Shown here piece by piece: positions 39,107 through 47,893 of a stretch of 64,000 nt of DNA. Within the stretch, counting starts at the first letter, position 1. Each line of letters opens with the position of its first letter. This DNA comes from Methylovirgula sp. HY1 (GTDB taxonomy: Bacteria > Pseudomonadota > Alphaproteobacteria > Rhizobiales > Beijerinckiaceae). The stretch is taken from NCBI RefSeq assembly GCF_019343105.1, contig NZ_CP073764.1, positions 1,550,001 to 1,614,000 of the forward strand. The letters are read 5' to 3'. The notes beneath the pieces are model-generated. The model saw nothing but the letters and a program-made list of their open reading frames with translations. It was not told the DNA's origin and ran no database searches. Position numbers and translations under genes: made by a program.

Positions 39107-40338
39107 TGCATTCGCCCTTCCAAAATCGCGCCGCTTTGGACCAGCATTTGCTGAGCTTGCGCAATTGTCGAATCGCTCGATGTTATTGTCGCCGCGAGAG
39201 CGGCAGGAAGTGCCTGCGCAGGACTGGTCGGCGGGCTCGGCGGCTTATTGTTTTGTTCCGCTGCCTGCTGATCCGCCGCAATATCGGCCTGCTGGTCGCT
39301 CCGTGGCCATGTCCGAATGTCTTGCGCGACACCGATTGCCGCCCCCTGGAGCATAGAATCGGCATGCGGCAAGCGCTTCTCCTTGAGGCCCTCGAGCTCG
39401 GCAAGCCCGTTGGCATAGTCCGTGGTCAGAACCGACGCCGCTCCATGGTACAGGATCGCGCGATGCGCCTCGACGCTGTTTTGCGGCGCAAGTTTGACAG
39501 CTTTGCCAGAAGCCCATTTAGCCGCCCCGAACTTGCCCTCGACGATGGCGGATCGCGCGATACGGAGATAGAGCGGCAATTGCTCTTGGGCATTCATAGT
39601 ATCCACCAACTCCGCGACCTCTGTGCGCTGACCGGCATTTCCCAGCAAAGCCATGTGCACGGTCGCCTTGCCGAAGGTCCGACGAAAACTATCCGCGTAA
39701 ACGGAGTGTCGAAAGCGCCGCAAATATTGGCCGGACAAGAAGACAAACTTGGCGAAATTCTCGGTCTTCTCGGCCAGAAAGACCTCGCGCCGCAAGGCCG
39801 CGTCTTCCACCAAGGTCCCCGGCGCCAAAACCCGCGCGATGTCCAAAACACTCATGGCTTGGACAGGATTGTCGTCAGCGAGAAGCGCCGCCTGAGCCAG
39901 GGCGACATGGCTACCAACGGCCGCCTCGAGCGAACGCGGATCGACATTTCCGAGCAAACTCTTCGCCCGAGACCTGTCGCCTTCGAGATAAGCCACCGCG
40001 CCTTCAATGATCTGCTTCTCCAATGGCGTGCACTGGCCACTTTCGAGAACCGTCCGCGCGACTCGGATCTGGCCTCCGCTCAAAATATAGACGACGACGG
40101 CATGGGCATTGCGCGGATCACGCCAGGCAGAACGAGGTGCCGCGATGAGCCGGCCGGCCAACTTCCGCAAGAGTCCGGGCATCGCCGCTTGCGCGGCGTG
40201 ACTTCCGAGCGCCATCTGGTCATGCAAAGCCTGGATGGAACGCACGATCTCATAAGGTGTTCGCGTCTGCGCAAGACCGCTGCCGGCGGTGATGACAGAA
40301 ACGCACAGCCCAATGAGAATCGCGCTTCGCGGCCTCAT
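39103..40338 (-). CDS. motC: Motility protein MotC
   Basis: A 411-residue periplasmic protein with a signal peptide (AILIGLCVSVITAGSGLAQ). The sequence (PYEIVRSIQALHDQMALGSH, AWRDPRNAHAVVVYILSGGQ, SGQYLRRFRHSVYADSFRRT) matches MotC, known only from Hyphomicrobiales, where it assists motor rotation with MotB. The C-terminal 60 residues are Gln/Pro/Ala-rich. It overlaps motB by 4 bp. Confidence 0.9.
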   Translation of the reverse strand: MRPRSAILIGLCVSVITAGSGLAQTRTPYEIVRSIQALHDQMALGSHAAQAAMPGLLRKLAGRLIAAPRSAWRDPRNAHAVVVYILSGGQIRVARTVLESGQCTPLEKQIIEGAVAYLEGDRSRAKSLLGNVDPRSLEAAVGSHVALAQAALLADDNPVQAMSVLDIARVLAPGTLVEDAALRREVFLAEKTENFAKFVFLSGQYLRRFRHSVYADSFRRTFGKATVHMALLGNAGQRTEVAELVDTMNAQEQLPLYLRIARSAIVEGKFGAAKWASGKAVKLAPQNSVEAHRAILYHGAASVLTTDYANGLAELEGLKEKRLPHADSMLQGAAIGVAQDIRTWPRSDQQADIAADQQAAEQNNKPPSPPTSPAQALPAALAATITSSDSTIAQAQQMLVQSGAILEGRMQ

Positions 40339-41645
40339 GATTTCGGCTCCTGCAGCAAAATTTCGATTCGCCGGTTTTCTGCGGCCAAGGGATCTTTGCG
40401 ATCCTTCAGCTCGTGATCGGACGCGCCTTCGATTTTTTCGACGCGGCTTTCAGGCAGCCCACCGCGCACGAGCATGTAGAGTGCCATTTGCGCGCGTGCG
40501 GTCGAAAGCCGCCAATTGTCATAGGTCCGCGATTTATAGCGCCGCCCGTCAGTATGACCGGAAATGATGATCGAGCCTTTTTCTTTCGCGAGGATTTGTG
40601 CGATTTTTTGCATGATCAACACGGTACGACGCTGTGGCTCGGCCGAACCAACGGCAAACATCGCATAATTGAATCCGTCGGTGAGACTGATCATGACGCC
40701 TTGCCGGGTCGGCTGGACCTCTATGCCAGGCGCCCGAGCGGCACCCTTGCCGACGATCTGCGCAACCTCCCGGCGCAGCCGCGCCACTTCGGGATTATCG
40801 GCCGCGATGTCTTTCACCGGACCTTTCGCTTGATCCTTCATTTTTTCCGGGTGCGCATCGGCAACCGCCGCATTCTTTGCTGGGGCCGGCGCAACATTCT
40901 TCGCGACATCCTTTTGGGAAAGACGGCTTGCGGCGGCCGCCGACGGTTGGTTCTTGGCTGTGTCCGCCGGTTTTGCCGTCTCCTGTTGCGCCGCCACGGA
41001 TTTAACCTGGGAAACAGCGGCGCCGGCTGGAACCTGCGGCGCGGAGGATGGCGAGGAACCGGCCGGAGCTGGCGGCGGCGGGGCTACGGGCCTGGGAACA
41101 TCCGGCGTCGCGGTTTGGAAAGGATCCTGAAAACTTGCGGCGGCGCCGACATTCCGATGCGCGGCATCGACCGGCGTCGCGCTTTTGACCGCCGGGCCAG
41201 ACCCGGCGATTTCGGCGAGAACGGCATAAGGATCGCGAAACAGAACGGCCTCAGACCGCGTGGGCTGGGGCCGGGCTTTATCGGCCTTAGCGCGCGGCTT
41301 TGCTGCTTTCGAATCTCCGCTCCCCTTGCCTTTTTGGTCAGGCGCCTTGGCGATGGAAGGCGGCGGCGCATTATCCGACGCGGCCTCGTTGGGACGTTCT
41401 TTCGGGTCGTTCAATCCGCGTTTCTGGACCGTCAGATCGACCAGTTTCACCGGATTAAAATAGCGCGCCACAGAGGATTTGGTTTTTTCATTCGTCGCGC
41501 TGAGCAGCCACAGGACGAGAAAGAGGGCCATCATGGCCGTCATGAAATCGGCAAAGGCGATCTTCCAGGCGCCGCCGTGATGGCCGTCACCGCCGCCGCG
41601 AACACGTTTGATGATCAGCAATTCCTGAGGCTTTTCGTCCGTCAA
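40335..41645 (-). CDS. motB: Flagellar stator protein MotB
   Basis: A 436-residue stator subunit. The membrane helix IAFADFMTAMMALFLVLWLL contains the proton-binding Asp at about residue 33. A long Ala/Pro/Lys-rich linker follows, then an OmpA-like peptidoglycan-binding domain (ISGHTDGRRY, NWRLSTARAQ, ENRRIEILL). The start codon is TTG with GGAG upstream; no ATG fits. It follows fliH by a few bases. Confidence 0.93.
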   Translation of the reverse strand: MTDEKPQELLIIKRVRGGGDGHHGGAWKIAFADFMTAMMALFLVLWLLSATNEKTKSSVARYFNPVKLVDLTVQKRGLNDPKERPNEAASDNAPPPSIAKAPDQKGKGSGDSKAAKPRAKADKARPQPTRSEAVLFRDPYAVLAEIAGSGPAVKSATPVDAAHRNVGAAASFQDPFQTATPDVPRPVAPPPPAPAGSSPSSAPQVPAGAAVSQVKSVAAQQETAKPADTAKNQPSAAAASRLSQKDVAKNVAPAPAKNAAVADAHPEKMKDQAKGPVKDIAADNPEVARLRREVAQIVGKGAARAPGIEVQPTRQGVMISLTDGFNYAMFAVGSAEPQRRTVLIMQKIAQILAKEKGSIIISGHTDGRRYKSRTYDNWRLSTARAQMALYMLVRGGLPESRVEKIEGASDHELKDRKDPLAAENRRIEILLQEPKS

Positions 41646-41650
41646 GCCCG

Positions 41651-42292
41651 CTACTCCAATTTGGAGCTGACGAGATCGATCCAGGCCTTTAGCCGCGTCT
41701 CGATCGTCGTCTGCCCGGCCATTACGCGCACATCGACATCGCTACTCTCCTCGTAAGTGAGGGCGGCGGGCACTCCGGCGAGCCTCTCCTGCATAATCGC
41801 AAGAAGATCGCCGGGACCGGAAATCTTGATCGCCGTCGTCTCGTGACTAGCGATCATGCCGCCGATATGCTCGACGAGTTCACCGATCATCTGGCGGCGC
41901 AACGACTCGACAATGAAGGGGCGCAAGACTCGCGCGGCGCATTCTGCCAGATTGTCCTCTATCAGCTGCAGAGCTGTCGTGAGCCTGTCCTTGAGGACTT
42001 CCGCTTCCTCGCTCAGCCATTTTTGGCGCTCGCCAGCAAGCGTTTCCTCAAATTCTTGCCGCAACCGTTCCATTTCGGCCGCCGCTTGCATTTGCGCGGC
42101 CTCGACGCCTTCGGCCCGACCGGCTTCGCGCGCCTCCTCCAGAAGCGCTTCGGAATTATCCTCTTCTTCCGGATCCTGCGCCCAGAGCGACGGCATCAGC
42201 CCATGCTGTTCGACCGCCTCCGCAAGAGGATGGACGATCACCTCCCCGACATCGAAATGTGTGAGATAGTGAGCGACCGGTCGCGTCGTCAT
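41651..42292 (-). CDS. fliH: FliH-like flagellar assembly protein
   Basis: About 213 residues. The start MTTRPVAHYL overlaps the fliF stop by 4 bp. A Glu/Ala/Gln-rich coiled coil (LLEEAREAGRAEGVEAAQMQ onward) leads to a C-terminal domain with ALQLIEDNLAECAARVLRPF, resembling FliH, which holds and regulates the FliI ATPase. Similarity is weak; position between fliF and motB supports it. Confidence 0.72.
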   Translation of the reverse strand: MTTRPVAHYLTHFDVGEVIVHPLAEAVEQHGLMPSLWAQDPEEEDNSEALLEEAREAGRAEGVEAAQMQAAAEMERLRQEFEETLAGERQKWLSEEAEVLKDRLTTALQLIEDNLAECAARVLRPFIVESLRRQMIGELVEHIGGMIASHETTAIKISGPGDLLAIMQERLAGVPAALTYEESSDVDVRVMAGQTTIETRLKAWIDLVSSKLE

Positions 42293-43962
42293 GCCGTGCC
42301 TTTCTGGCGCATCCAAAGTTTCATGATGGCCGCAGCTTGCTCTTCATCGAACTCGACGATTTGCTCAAGGCGTTTGAGCGGCGTGCGCTTGACGCTATCA
42401 GTGAGATCCCCAATCAGATTGGGCTCATTCATGCTCGCGAAACTGCCCAGCCCTTCGACTAAGGGCACCGTCATCGGCTCCGGCATTTCGAAGCCGTCTG
42501 CGGTGAGCAGCGGCGCCGCCGCGTTCATATATTGGAATTCTTCACCCGCAGCGCCGGCCGCGGGACCGAAGGCAGCCTTGATGGTCGGACGGATACCGAA
42601 CCAGATCAGCAGCGTGGCGACGAGTACGACGACGACGCCATTGATGATCGTCCCGGTCTGATGAAGCATGACTTCGGTGAAGGTCGGGCCTGGCACCGGT
42701 TCGAGGACAGTGCCGCTATCGGCAAAGTCGACGACCGAGAGCTTGATCAAATCGCCGCGCGTCTTGCTCACTCCGGCAGCCGAAGCGACGAGCTGCTGGA
42801 GATCGGCAACCTCCTTATCCATCGCACCGGCCGTCGCCTTCCCGCCCATCGCAGCGATCAAACTCGCTCGATTGACGAGAACCGCGACCGAAATATGCTC
42901 GATCTGGAAGCCGCCACTCACCGTGGTGATCGTCTTCGACGAAATCTCGTAATTCGTGAGCTCGTCGCGCTTCTGACTGTCCTGATTCGATTGCTTGCCA
43001 TTGCCCGGCGTGGGATTTGGTTGTGGTACGTTTTGGGTCGCTGACGTCGGCGTCGGACTGCTCGAATTCTGCGATTCGTCCGTCTGCTTGACGACCCGAA
43101 CTGACCGCTCGACCCGAGAATCCGGATTGTAAACTGTCTCTTTCGTCTGCTTTTGGTCGGTGTTCAGCCGCGTCGCCACGCTGATCTGGAAATTGCGCAT
43201 GCCGAGGAAGGGCGTGAGAGTCTTTCGAATATTATCCTGAATATCTCTCGATACCGTGTTTTCCAGATCGAGCTTTTGACCGGATGCGGCATCGCCAAGA
43301 TCATCGCCCGAGGCCAGCAGATGGCCATTGGTATCGAGAACCGTCACCTCCTGGACCTTCATGGCCGGAACGGCGCCGGCCACGAGATGGCGAATCGCCT
43401 TTGCAATGGTGCCAGAATCACTGGAATCGAGCCGCACGACGACAGACGCCGAAGGCGGTTCGGCGCGACGGCGGAAGGAACCCGAGTCAGGCAGGACGAG
43501 ATGCACGCGCGCGGCGTGAACGCCGCTCATCAATTGGATTGAGCGCGCCAGCTCGCCTTCGAGCGCACGCACCCGCGTCACTTGCTGCATGAAAGAGGTT
43601 AGCCCGAGCGAGCCGAGCTTATCGAAAAGCTCGTCACCGGCGTTGGGGCTGTTCGGCAACCCCTTCTCCGCCAGCACGACGCGGGCGCGGCCGGCGTCGC
43701 CATAGCCGACCATCACCGAGGTCCCATCGGGACTTACATCGAATCGAATATTGGCATCGCGCAGGACCGAAGCGATCTCGCTCGTATCCTGGCGCTCGAG
43801 GCCGGTATAAAGAACCTGAAACGATGGCCTACTGAGGTAATAACCGGCAAGCCCGGTGATCGCAAACACAACCAAGCCGGTCACGCCCAGCGCGATGAGA
43901 CGCCGCGTTCCCAGCTTGATCAGATTGCCCCAGAAACGCTCGGCCTGTTCAAGCGCCGTCAT
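42289..43962 (-). CDS. fliF: Flagellar MS-ring protein FliF
   Basis: A 557-residue ring protein. The start MTALEQAERFW was chosen because AGAGGG precedes it; a GTG five codons upstream is the alternative. The first membrane helix (LIALGVTGLVVFAITGLAGY), the ring-building motifs (VLYTGLERQDTSEIASVLRD, LARSIQLMSGVHAARVHLVL) and the second helix (INGVVVVLVATLLIWFGI) are present. The C-terminal FliG-binding tail (LEQIVEFDEEQAAAIMKLWM) is intact. Confidence 0.96.
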   Translation of the reverse strand: MTALEQAERFWGNLIKLGTRRLIALGVTGLVVFAITGLAGYYLSRPSFQVLYTGLERQDTSEIASVLRDANIRFDVSPDGTSVMVGYGDAGRARVVLAEKGLPNSPNAGDELFDKLGSLGLTSFMQQVTRVRALEGELARSIQLMSGVHAARVHLVLPDSGSFRRRAEPPSASVVVRLDSSDSGTIAKAIRHLVAGAVPAMKVQEVTVLDTNGHLLASGDDLGDAASGQKLDLENTVSRDIQDNIRKTLTPFLGMRNFQISVATRLNTDQKQTKETVYNPDSRVERSVRVVKQTDESQNSSSPTPTSATQNVPQPNPTPGNGKQSNQDSQKRDELTNYEISSKTITTVSGGFQIEHISVAVLVNRASLIAAMGGKATAGAMDKEVADLQQLVASAAGVSKTRGDLIKLSVVDFADSGTVLEPVPGPTFTEVMLHQTGTIINGVVVVLVATLLIWFGIRPTIKAAFGPAAGAAGEEFQYMNAAAPLLTADGFEMPEPMTVPLVEGLGSFASMNEPNLIGDLTDSVKRTPLKRLEQIVEFDEEQAAAIMKLWMRQKGTA

Positions 43963-44186
43963 TCCACCCTCTGCCACTCAATACGCTAGCTGCACTGTGA
44001 GGCGCCAAGCTTGCCTGGAGATTGCAGTGAGTGAACAAAACTATGAACGCCCCCAAGCCATTGCGGCCCGTGGCCTACGAGACATGGGGCCTCCTACGGT
44101 CCCTGATACCGCGGCGGGAAAACCACCACACTATGGAAATATGCAAGCCGGCGAATGCCGACTTGCACCAGATCAAAAAGATCGGG

Positions 44187-44219
44187 AAAAAAGCTGTGGC
44201 GCTCTCGCGAAAGCGCCAC
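44187..44219 (-). terminator. Rho-independent terminator of flagellin
   Basis: On the minus strand a 10-base arm pair, GTGGCGCTTT and AGAGCGCCAC, forms a stem with mostly perfect pairing and is followed by AGCTTTTTT. It starts about 20 bases after the flagellin stop and is the clearest terminator in the window. Confidence 0.85.
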
Positions 44220-44237
44220 CAACCCAGATTCGAAGGC

Positions 44238-45158
44238 TTACTGGAACAGCCGGAGAATCATCTGGGTGTTGGAATTGGCGATCGACAAGGCTTGGACGCC
44301 GAGCTGCTGCTGGACCTGCAAAGCCGAGATTTTGGTCGACGCCTGGTTCATGTCCGCATCGACGAGCGCACCGACACCGGAGGTCAGCGAGGCCGAAAGG
44401 TTGGAAATGAAGTTCTGCTGCCCAGTGATGTTGGTCTGCGTCGCGCCGATCGTGCTGGCCGCGGTCTCGATATTGGTCAGAGCCGTCTGGACATCCTTCA
44501 GCATGTTCGAAATGTCGCCGGACGTCGCCGTGGCGACGTTCATGCTCAGGATCGAGGAGCCGGGGAAGCTCGCGCCCGCCTTATCAAGAATGCCCGCGCC
44601 GCCGGTAAGATTGGCAGTGCTGCCGTTGGAGACACCCGTTCCGAACAAGGCTGTGTTGCTCGTGTTCAGGGTGATAAAGCTGGCGCCGCTCGTGGCATTG
44701 TACGACGACAGAAAATTGACCGACGTACCGGTCGCCGAGGCGAGAAAGTTTTCGCCGTTGAACGAAGCCGACGTGCCGATGCTGATGAGCTGCTGCTGCT
44801 GGGTAGAAATATCCGTCTGGATCTTTTGAAGGCCCGAAGCCGAATTATTGCCCGCGGTCGAAGCGCTGACGAGATCGTTCTGGATGGCATCCATGATCGA
44901 AATCGTCCCCTGCAGCGCATTGCTCATCGTGCTGAGCATCGACGCGCTTTCCGACAGGGCGCTCGAAACGGCACCCAGCGCGCCGATCTGCGAGCTCATC
45001 GAGGTCGCGATCGACCAGTAGGAGGCATTGTCTTTGGCGCTAGCGATTTTCAGGCCGGTCGAGACCTGGTTTTCGTAAGTGGCAAGGTTCTGCTGGGTTT
45101 GACCAAGCGAGAGCAACGCCGTCATTGCGGCGTTATTTGTAAGGAGACTGCTTGACAT
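44238..45158 (-). CDS. fliC: Flagellin
   Basis: A 306-residue filament subunit. Conserved helical ends are clear: MSSSLLTNNAAMTALLSLGQ and NQVSTGLKIASAKDNASYW at the start, and QQLGVQALSIANSNTQMILR at the end. The central part is short, so the outer domains are reduced, as in many alphaproteobacterial flagellins. It is monocistronic, with its own leader hairpin and terminator. Only one flagellin gene is in the window. Confidence 0.96.
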   Translation of the reverse strand: MSSSLLTNNAAMTALLSLGQTQQNLATYENQVSTGLKIASAKDNASYWSIATSMSSQIGALGAVSSALSESASMLSTMSNALQGTISIMDAIQNDLVSASTAGNNSASGLQKIQTDISTQQQQLISIGTSASFNGENFLASATGTSVNFLSSYNATSGASFITLNTSNTALFGTGVSNGSTANLTGGAGILDKAGASFPGSSILSMNVATATSGDISNMLKDVQTALTNIETAASTIGATQTNITGQQNFISNLSASLTSGVGALVDADMNQASTKISALQVQQQLGVQALSIANSNTQMILRLFQ

Positions 45159-45160
45159 GA

Positions 45161-45214
45161 TATGTCCCTGAAGTTGGCCGATTTCAGTGGGGACATACCG
45201 GATTTTCGCCGGTA
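45161..45214 (-). promoter_or_regulatory. Flagellin mRNA leader hairpins enclosing the ribosome binding site
   Basis: Immediately upstream of the flagellin ATG the minus strand reads TATGTCCC, CAC, TGAA, a 10-base loop, TTCA, GGGACATA, then TC and the ATG. The 8-bp and 4-bp stems, separated by a 3-base bulge, bury the AGGGA ribosome site. A second hairpin TACCGG/CCGGTA (45196-45214) abuts it upstream. A translational switch is likely. Confidence 0.65.
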
Positions 45215-45349
45215 CGGTAGGGCGGCGTAATGCCTTTGGGTGCCGGCTAGCCCCAATCTACCGTGGCGGCGACGCTAACCGCCAAACCTTACCCGAAGCT
45301 TAACGATCTACGGTTGGCTTGTGGCGCGGCATCGATCAAGCGGCCTGCC

Positions 45350-46159
45350 CTACCAGGGAATGCGGCCATAGCGCGCAATCAATTGCTCATACTCTTTCTG
45401 ACTTTCCATGGCGGCGGCTGGATTGGTCGCGATGGAATACATGCCGGAACCGCGATGAACGAGGCGCCTTATCAAGGGGCGCGAGGAGAGATGGCGCCGC
45501 ACCGCGCTATGTGGACCACCATGAACCAGGACATTGGCGATCCAGGGACGTACCTGCGCACAACTGTCGATGGTGATGGGCGCCGTCGCCTCCACGAGAT
45601 GAACACGATTCGCCTGGCTGATCGCGAGGCGGCCGAGCCAATCATTGTCGAGATGCCAGCGAAAAGACTCATCGAATGGCCCAACGGTCCGCCAGAGTTC
45701 GGATGCCATGATCCAGCCAGACGGCGTCGGAAAATCATTGACGCGGATGCAACGCCCCTCGGCATCCACCTCCAACTGATTCGACGAAACGAAATCGCTC
45801 GTGTCGAGGAAAGCAAGAGCCCAGGATAGAAAGTTGGGCTCCCAACGGTCGTCATCCTCGAGCAAGGCGATAAAATCATGGCCTTGCGCCGCCGCGGCCG
45901 CCGCGGCGACATTGATCGCCGCCGCCTGGCTGCGGCCACGGCTGCGCACGAAAGTCACTCGCGGCAGATGGTTTTCAACCGAGCGCGGCACCTGCGCGTC
46001 GACATCGATCCCGACGAAAAAGGAAAGCTGGACACCGCGGGGTATGCTTTGTGTACAAGCCGCCTCGACAGCCTGCTCGACGAAGAGTTTGTCGCCTTCA
46101 GCGGCTTCGAGCCGTGAAGGTATGACAACGGCAATGGAACAATCAGCCGACCTGCTCAT
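45350..46159 (-). CDS. GT2-type glycosyltransferase
   Basis: A 269-residue soluble protein of GT-A fold. The N-terminus SIAVVIPSRLEAA is the nucleotide-binding strand, the pair SRGRSQAAAINVAAAAA and FIALLEDDDRWEPNFLSWAL give the acidic D-D-D motif (residues 102-104), and RWHLDNDWLGRLA fits the acceptor-side region. Sugar donor and acceptor cannot be read from sequence. It overlaps the end of the upstream GT/methyltransferase gene by 17 bp and is 190 bp from the flagellin start, so flagellin modification is the likeliest role. Confidence 0.75.
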   Translation of the reverse strand: MSRSADCSIAVVIPSRLEAAEGDKLFVEQAVEAACTQSIPRGVQLSFFVGIDVDAQVPRSVENHLPRVTFVRSRGRSQAAAINVAAAAAAAQGHDFIALLEDDDRWEPNFLSWALAFLDTSDFVSSNQLEVDAEGRCIRVNDFPTPSGWIMASELWRTVGPFDESFRWHLDNDWLGRLAISQANRVHLVEATAPITIDSCAQVRPWIANVLVHGGPHSAVRRHLSSRPLIRRLVHRGSGMYSIATNPAAAMESQKEYEQLIARYGRIPW

Positions 46160-47858
46160 GATAATCCTCCAGCGCAGGTTCGAATCGACTCGTTGGAGGC
46201 ATCACATCCGCCATCTCCGGCAACTGGCCGATGAATTCCTGGAAGACGTATTCCCGATGCCTCGGGACGAATAAAATATCGAGATAATAAAAGCGCGGCA
46301 GGCCAAGCTTGGACTCGTTCGCCTTGTAGCGCGCGCCAATTCCAATCAAATCCAGCACGACATTCCATTTGTCGATCATGGTGCCTGCACATAGGCAAAA
46401 GCCGAAATTGTCAAAAACGGCGACATAGGGAAAATCATCGGCAAGCGCGAGCAGCACATTGCTCCAAGCCGAGATATCCGCCCGATCCTCGATCTGGGCC
46501 TCGACCCAAAGCATCGGTTTCCAACGTTTGAGCCAAGCTAGATTCTGTCGAATGACCACGTGGTCGTAACCGTCAAGATCCGTCTTTACCAAATCCGTGC
46601 CGGCCGGCGCGAGATCAGAAAAATTCACGCAACGCGGTTCCAACAGAGAACGCGCAGCGCCATGGCGGTGCAAATCCCAAACATTGCCCGTCCCATTCCG
46701 CGCAGTGACATTTCCGCGATCCTCCTCGGCGCCGACAAAGCCCCAGACGATTTCGCTATCGCCAAAATAAGCCCGGTTTTTTTCGAGGTTGAATCGGGCG
46801 TATTTATAAAACTCCAGAGACGCATCGACGGAAATAGATCTCGACAGCCGTACCCCGCCCAACCGCATCAGAGCGATCGTGTCGAGAATATTGCCGCCAA
46901 TGTCGAGAACCGACGCATCACCAAAGAGGCGATTGAACACACTCAGAAGTGCGGGGAGACGACGATCGTAAAGCGGATAGCTATTCAGATAATGATCGAG
47001 CTTATGGGATTGCGGCGCGAGCAATTCAATCTCAAGATCGCCATTTGAAAAGCGCATCGTCCTTTGCTGACGGCCATCGAAGCAACGCTGCCATGACACA
47101 CTGTTCCGCATGAGCGGGAAAATATAAAGATTACCGCCGAATCTTTTTATGTCTTCGTTAAAGCTCACATGCTCGCAGATCTCGCTACCATCCGGATCAA
47201 GCCCGACATATGTCGCTTGCAGAGCATAGCTCAGACGATAGAGGGCCAAGCCCCCGAAAGCCGAAGAAACGGCGATCGGCGGTTGGGTTTTTTCGATCGG
47301 CACCTGCCGATCGAAAATACGCGATTGAAGAATGGCTCCCTGCTCCCCGACCGGAGCAGCGCGATAGTCTTTCCAGAAATCACTGCCACACCAATGCTCG
47401 TGACGCAGAGCGTCAATATCGTAGTAGATGGGGTCCGATACGGCGAAAACGCCGGCGTTCTCGGCATCAGAAAAAAGAAAGTCTGCAGCCGCCGCAAATC
47501 CATCCGACGATATTTCATTTTTATTCACCTCGTCGAAATCCATGAGGCAAAGCGCATCATAATCGACCAGATCATGCTCCTTGATAAATTTCATTATCTG
47601 ATTGCGCAGGAATGCAAGCCTTTCAGCGTGTTTCGGCAATCTGGCGAGAAGCCCATCGAAACACAGGAGTCGCGCGTTCTCGCGACCCTCACACCATTCT
47701 GCGAGCAATGCCTTCGTCGCATCGACCGAGTCATTTTCAACAAAAATGAAGAATGCCTTTTCAGACTGAGCCGAAAGACGCTCGAAATTCGTCAGTACTT
47801 GCCGCGCGCAAGCCGCATCATCGCTCACGCATCCTACGAAAATGATTGATCTTGCCAT
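46143..47858 (-). CDS. Fusion of GT-A-like glycosyltransferase and FkbM-type methyltransferase
   Basis: About 571 residues; the start MARSIIFVGCVSDD was chosen because GAGG precedes it. The N-terminal half has a GT-A look: FFIFVENDSVDATKALLAEW, RLAFLRNQIM and DALCLMDFDEVNKN, a D-x-D metal site near residue 107. It resembles CAP59/CMT1-type mannosyltransferases in layout. The C-terminal half has SVLDIGGNILDTIALMRLGG (SAM-binding) and TDLVKTDLDGYDHVVIRQNL, typical of FkbM O-methyltransferases. One protein may therefore add and methylate a sugar. It lies between fliP (35 bp) and the GT2 gene, upstream of flagellin. Domain assignment is by eye. Confidence 0.7.
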   Translation of the reverse strand: MARSIIFVGCVSDDAACARQVLTNFERLSAQSEKAFFIFVENDSVDATKALLAEWCEGRENARLLCFDGLLARLPKHAERLAFLRNQIMKFIKEHDLVDYDALCLMDFDEVNKNEISSDGFAAAADFLFSDAENAGVFAVSDPIYYDIDALRHEHWCGSDFWKDYRAAPVGEQGAILQSRIFDRQVPIEKTQPPIAVSSAFGGLALYRLSYALQATYVGLDPDGSEICEHVSFNEDIKRFGGNLYIFPLMRNSVSWQRCFDGRQQRTMRFSNGDLEIELLAPQSHKLDHYLNSYPLYDRRLPALLSVFNRLFGDASVLDIGGNILDTIALMRLGGVRLSRSISVDASLEFYKYARFNLEKNRAYFGDSEIVWGFVGAEEDRGNVTARNGTGNVWDLHRHGAARSLLEPRCVNFSDLAPAGTDLVKTDLDGYDHVVIRQNLAWLKRWKPMLWVEAQIEDRADISAWSNVLLALADDFPYVAVFDNFGFCLCAGTMIDKWNVVLDLIGIGARYKANESKLGLPRFYYLDILFVPRHREYVFQEFIGQLPEMADVMPPTSRFEPALEDYHEQVG

Positions 47859-47893
47859 CGTGCCCGCCTCTTTCAATCGATCGATCCGCATTG

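Noticed and set aside
45215-45349. Sigma-28-like promoter before flagellin (TTAAGCTT with GCGGTTAG on the minus strand)
   Set aside because: Spacing and bases only loosely fit, no fliA is visible in the window, and many alphaproteobacteria do not use it.
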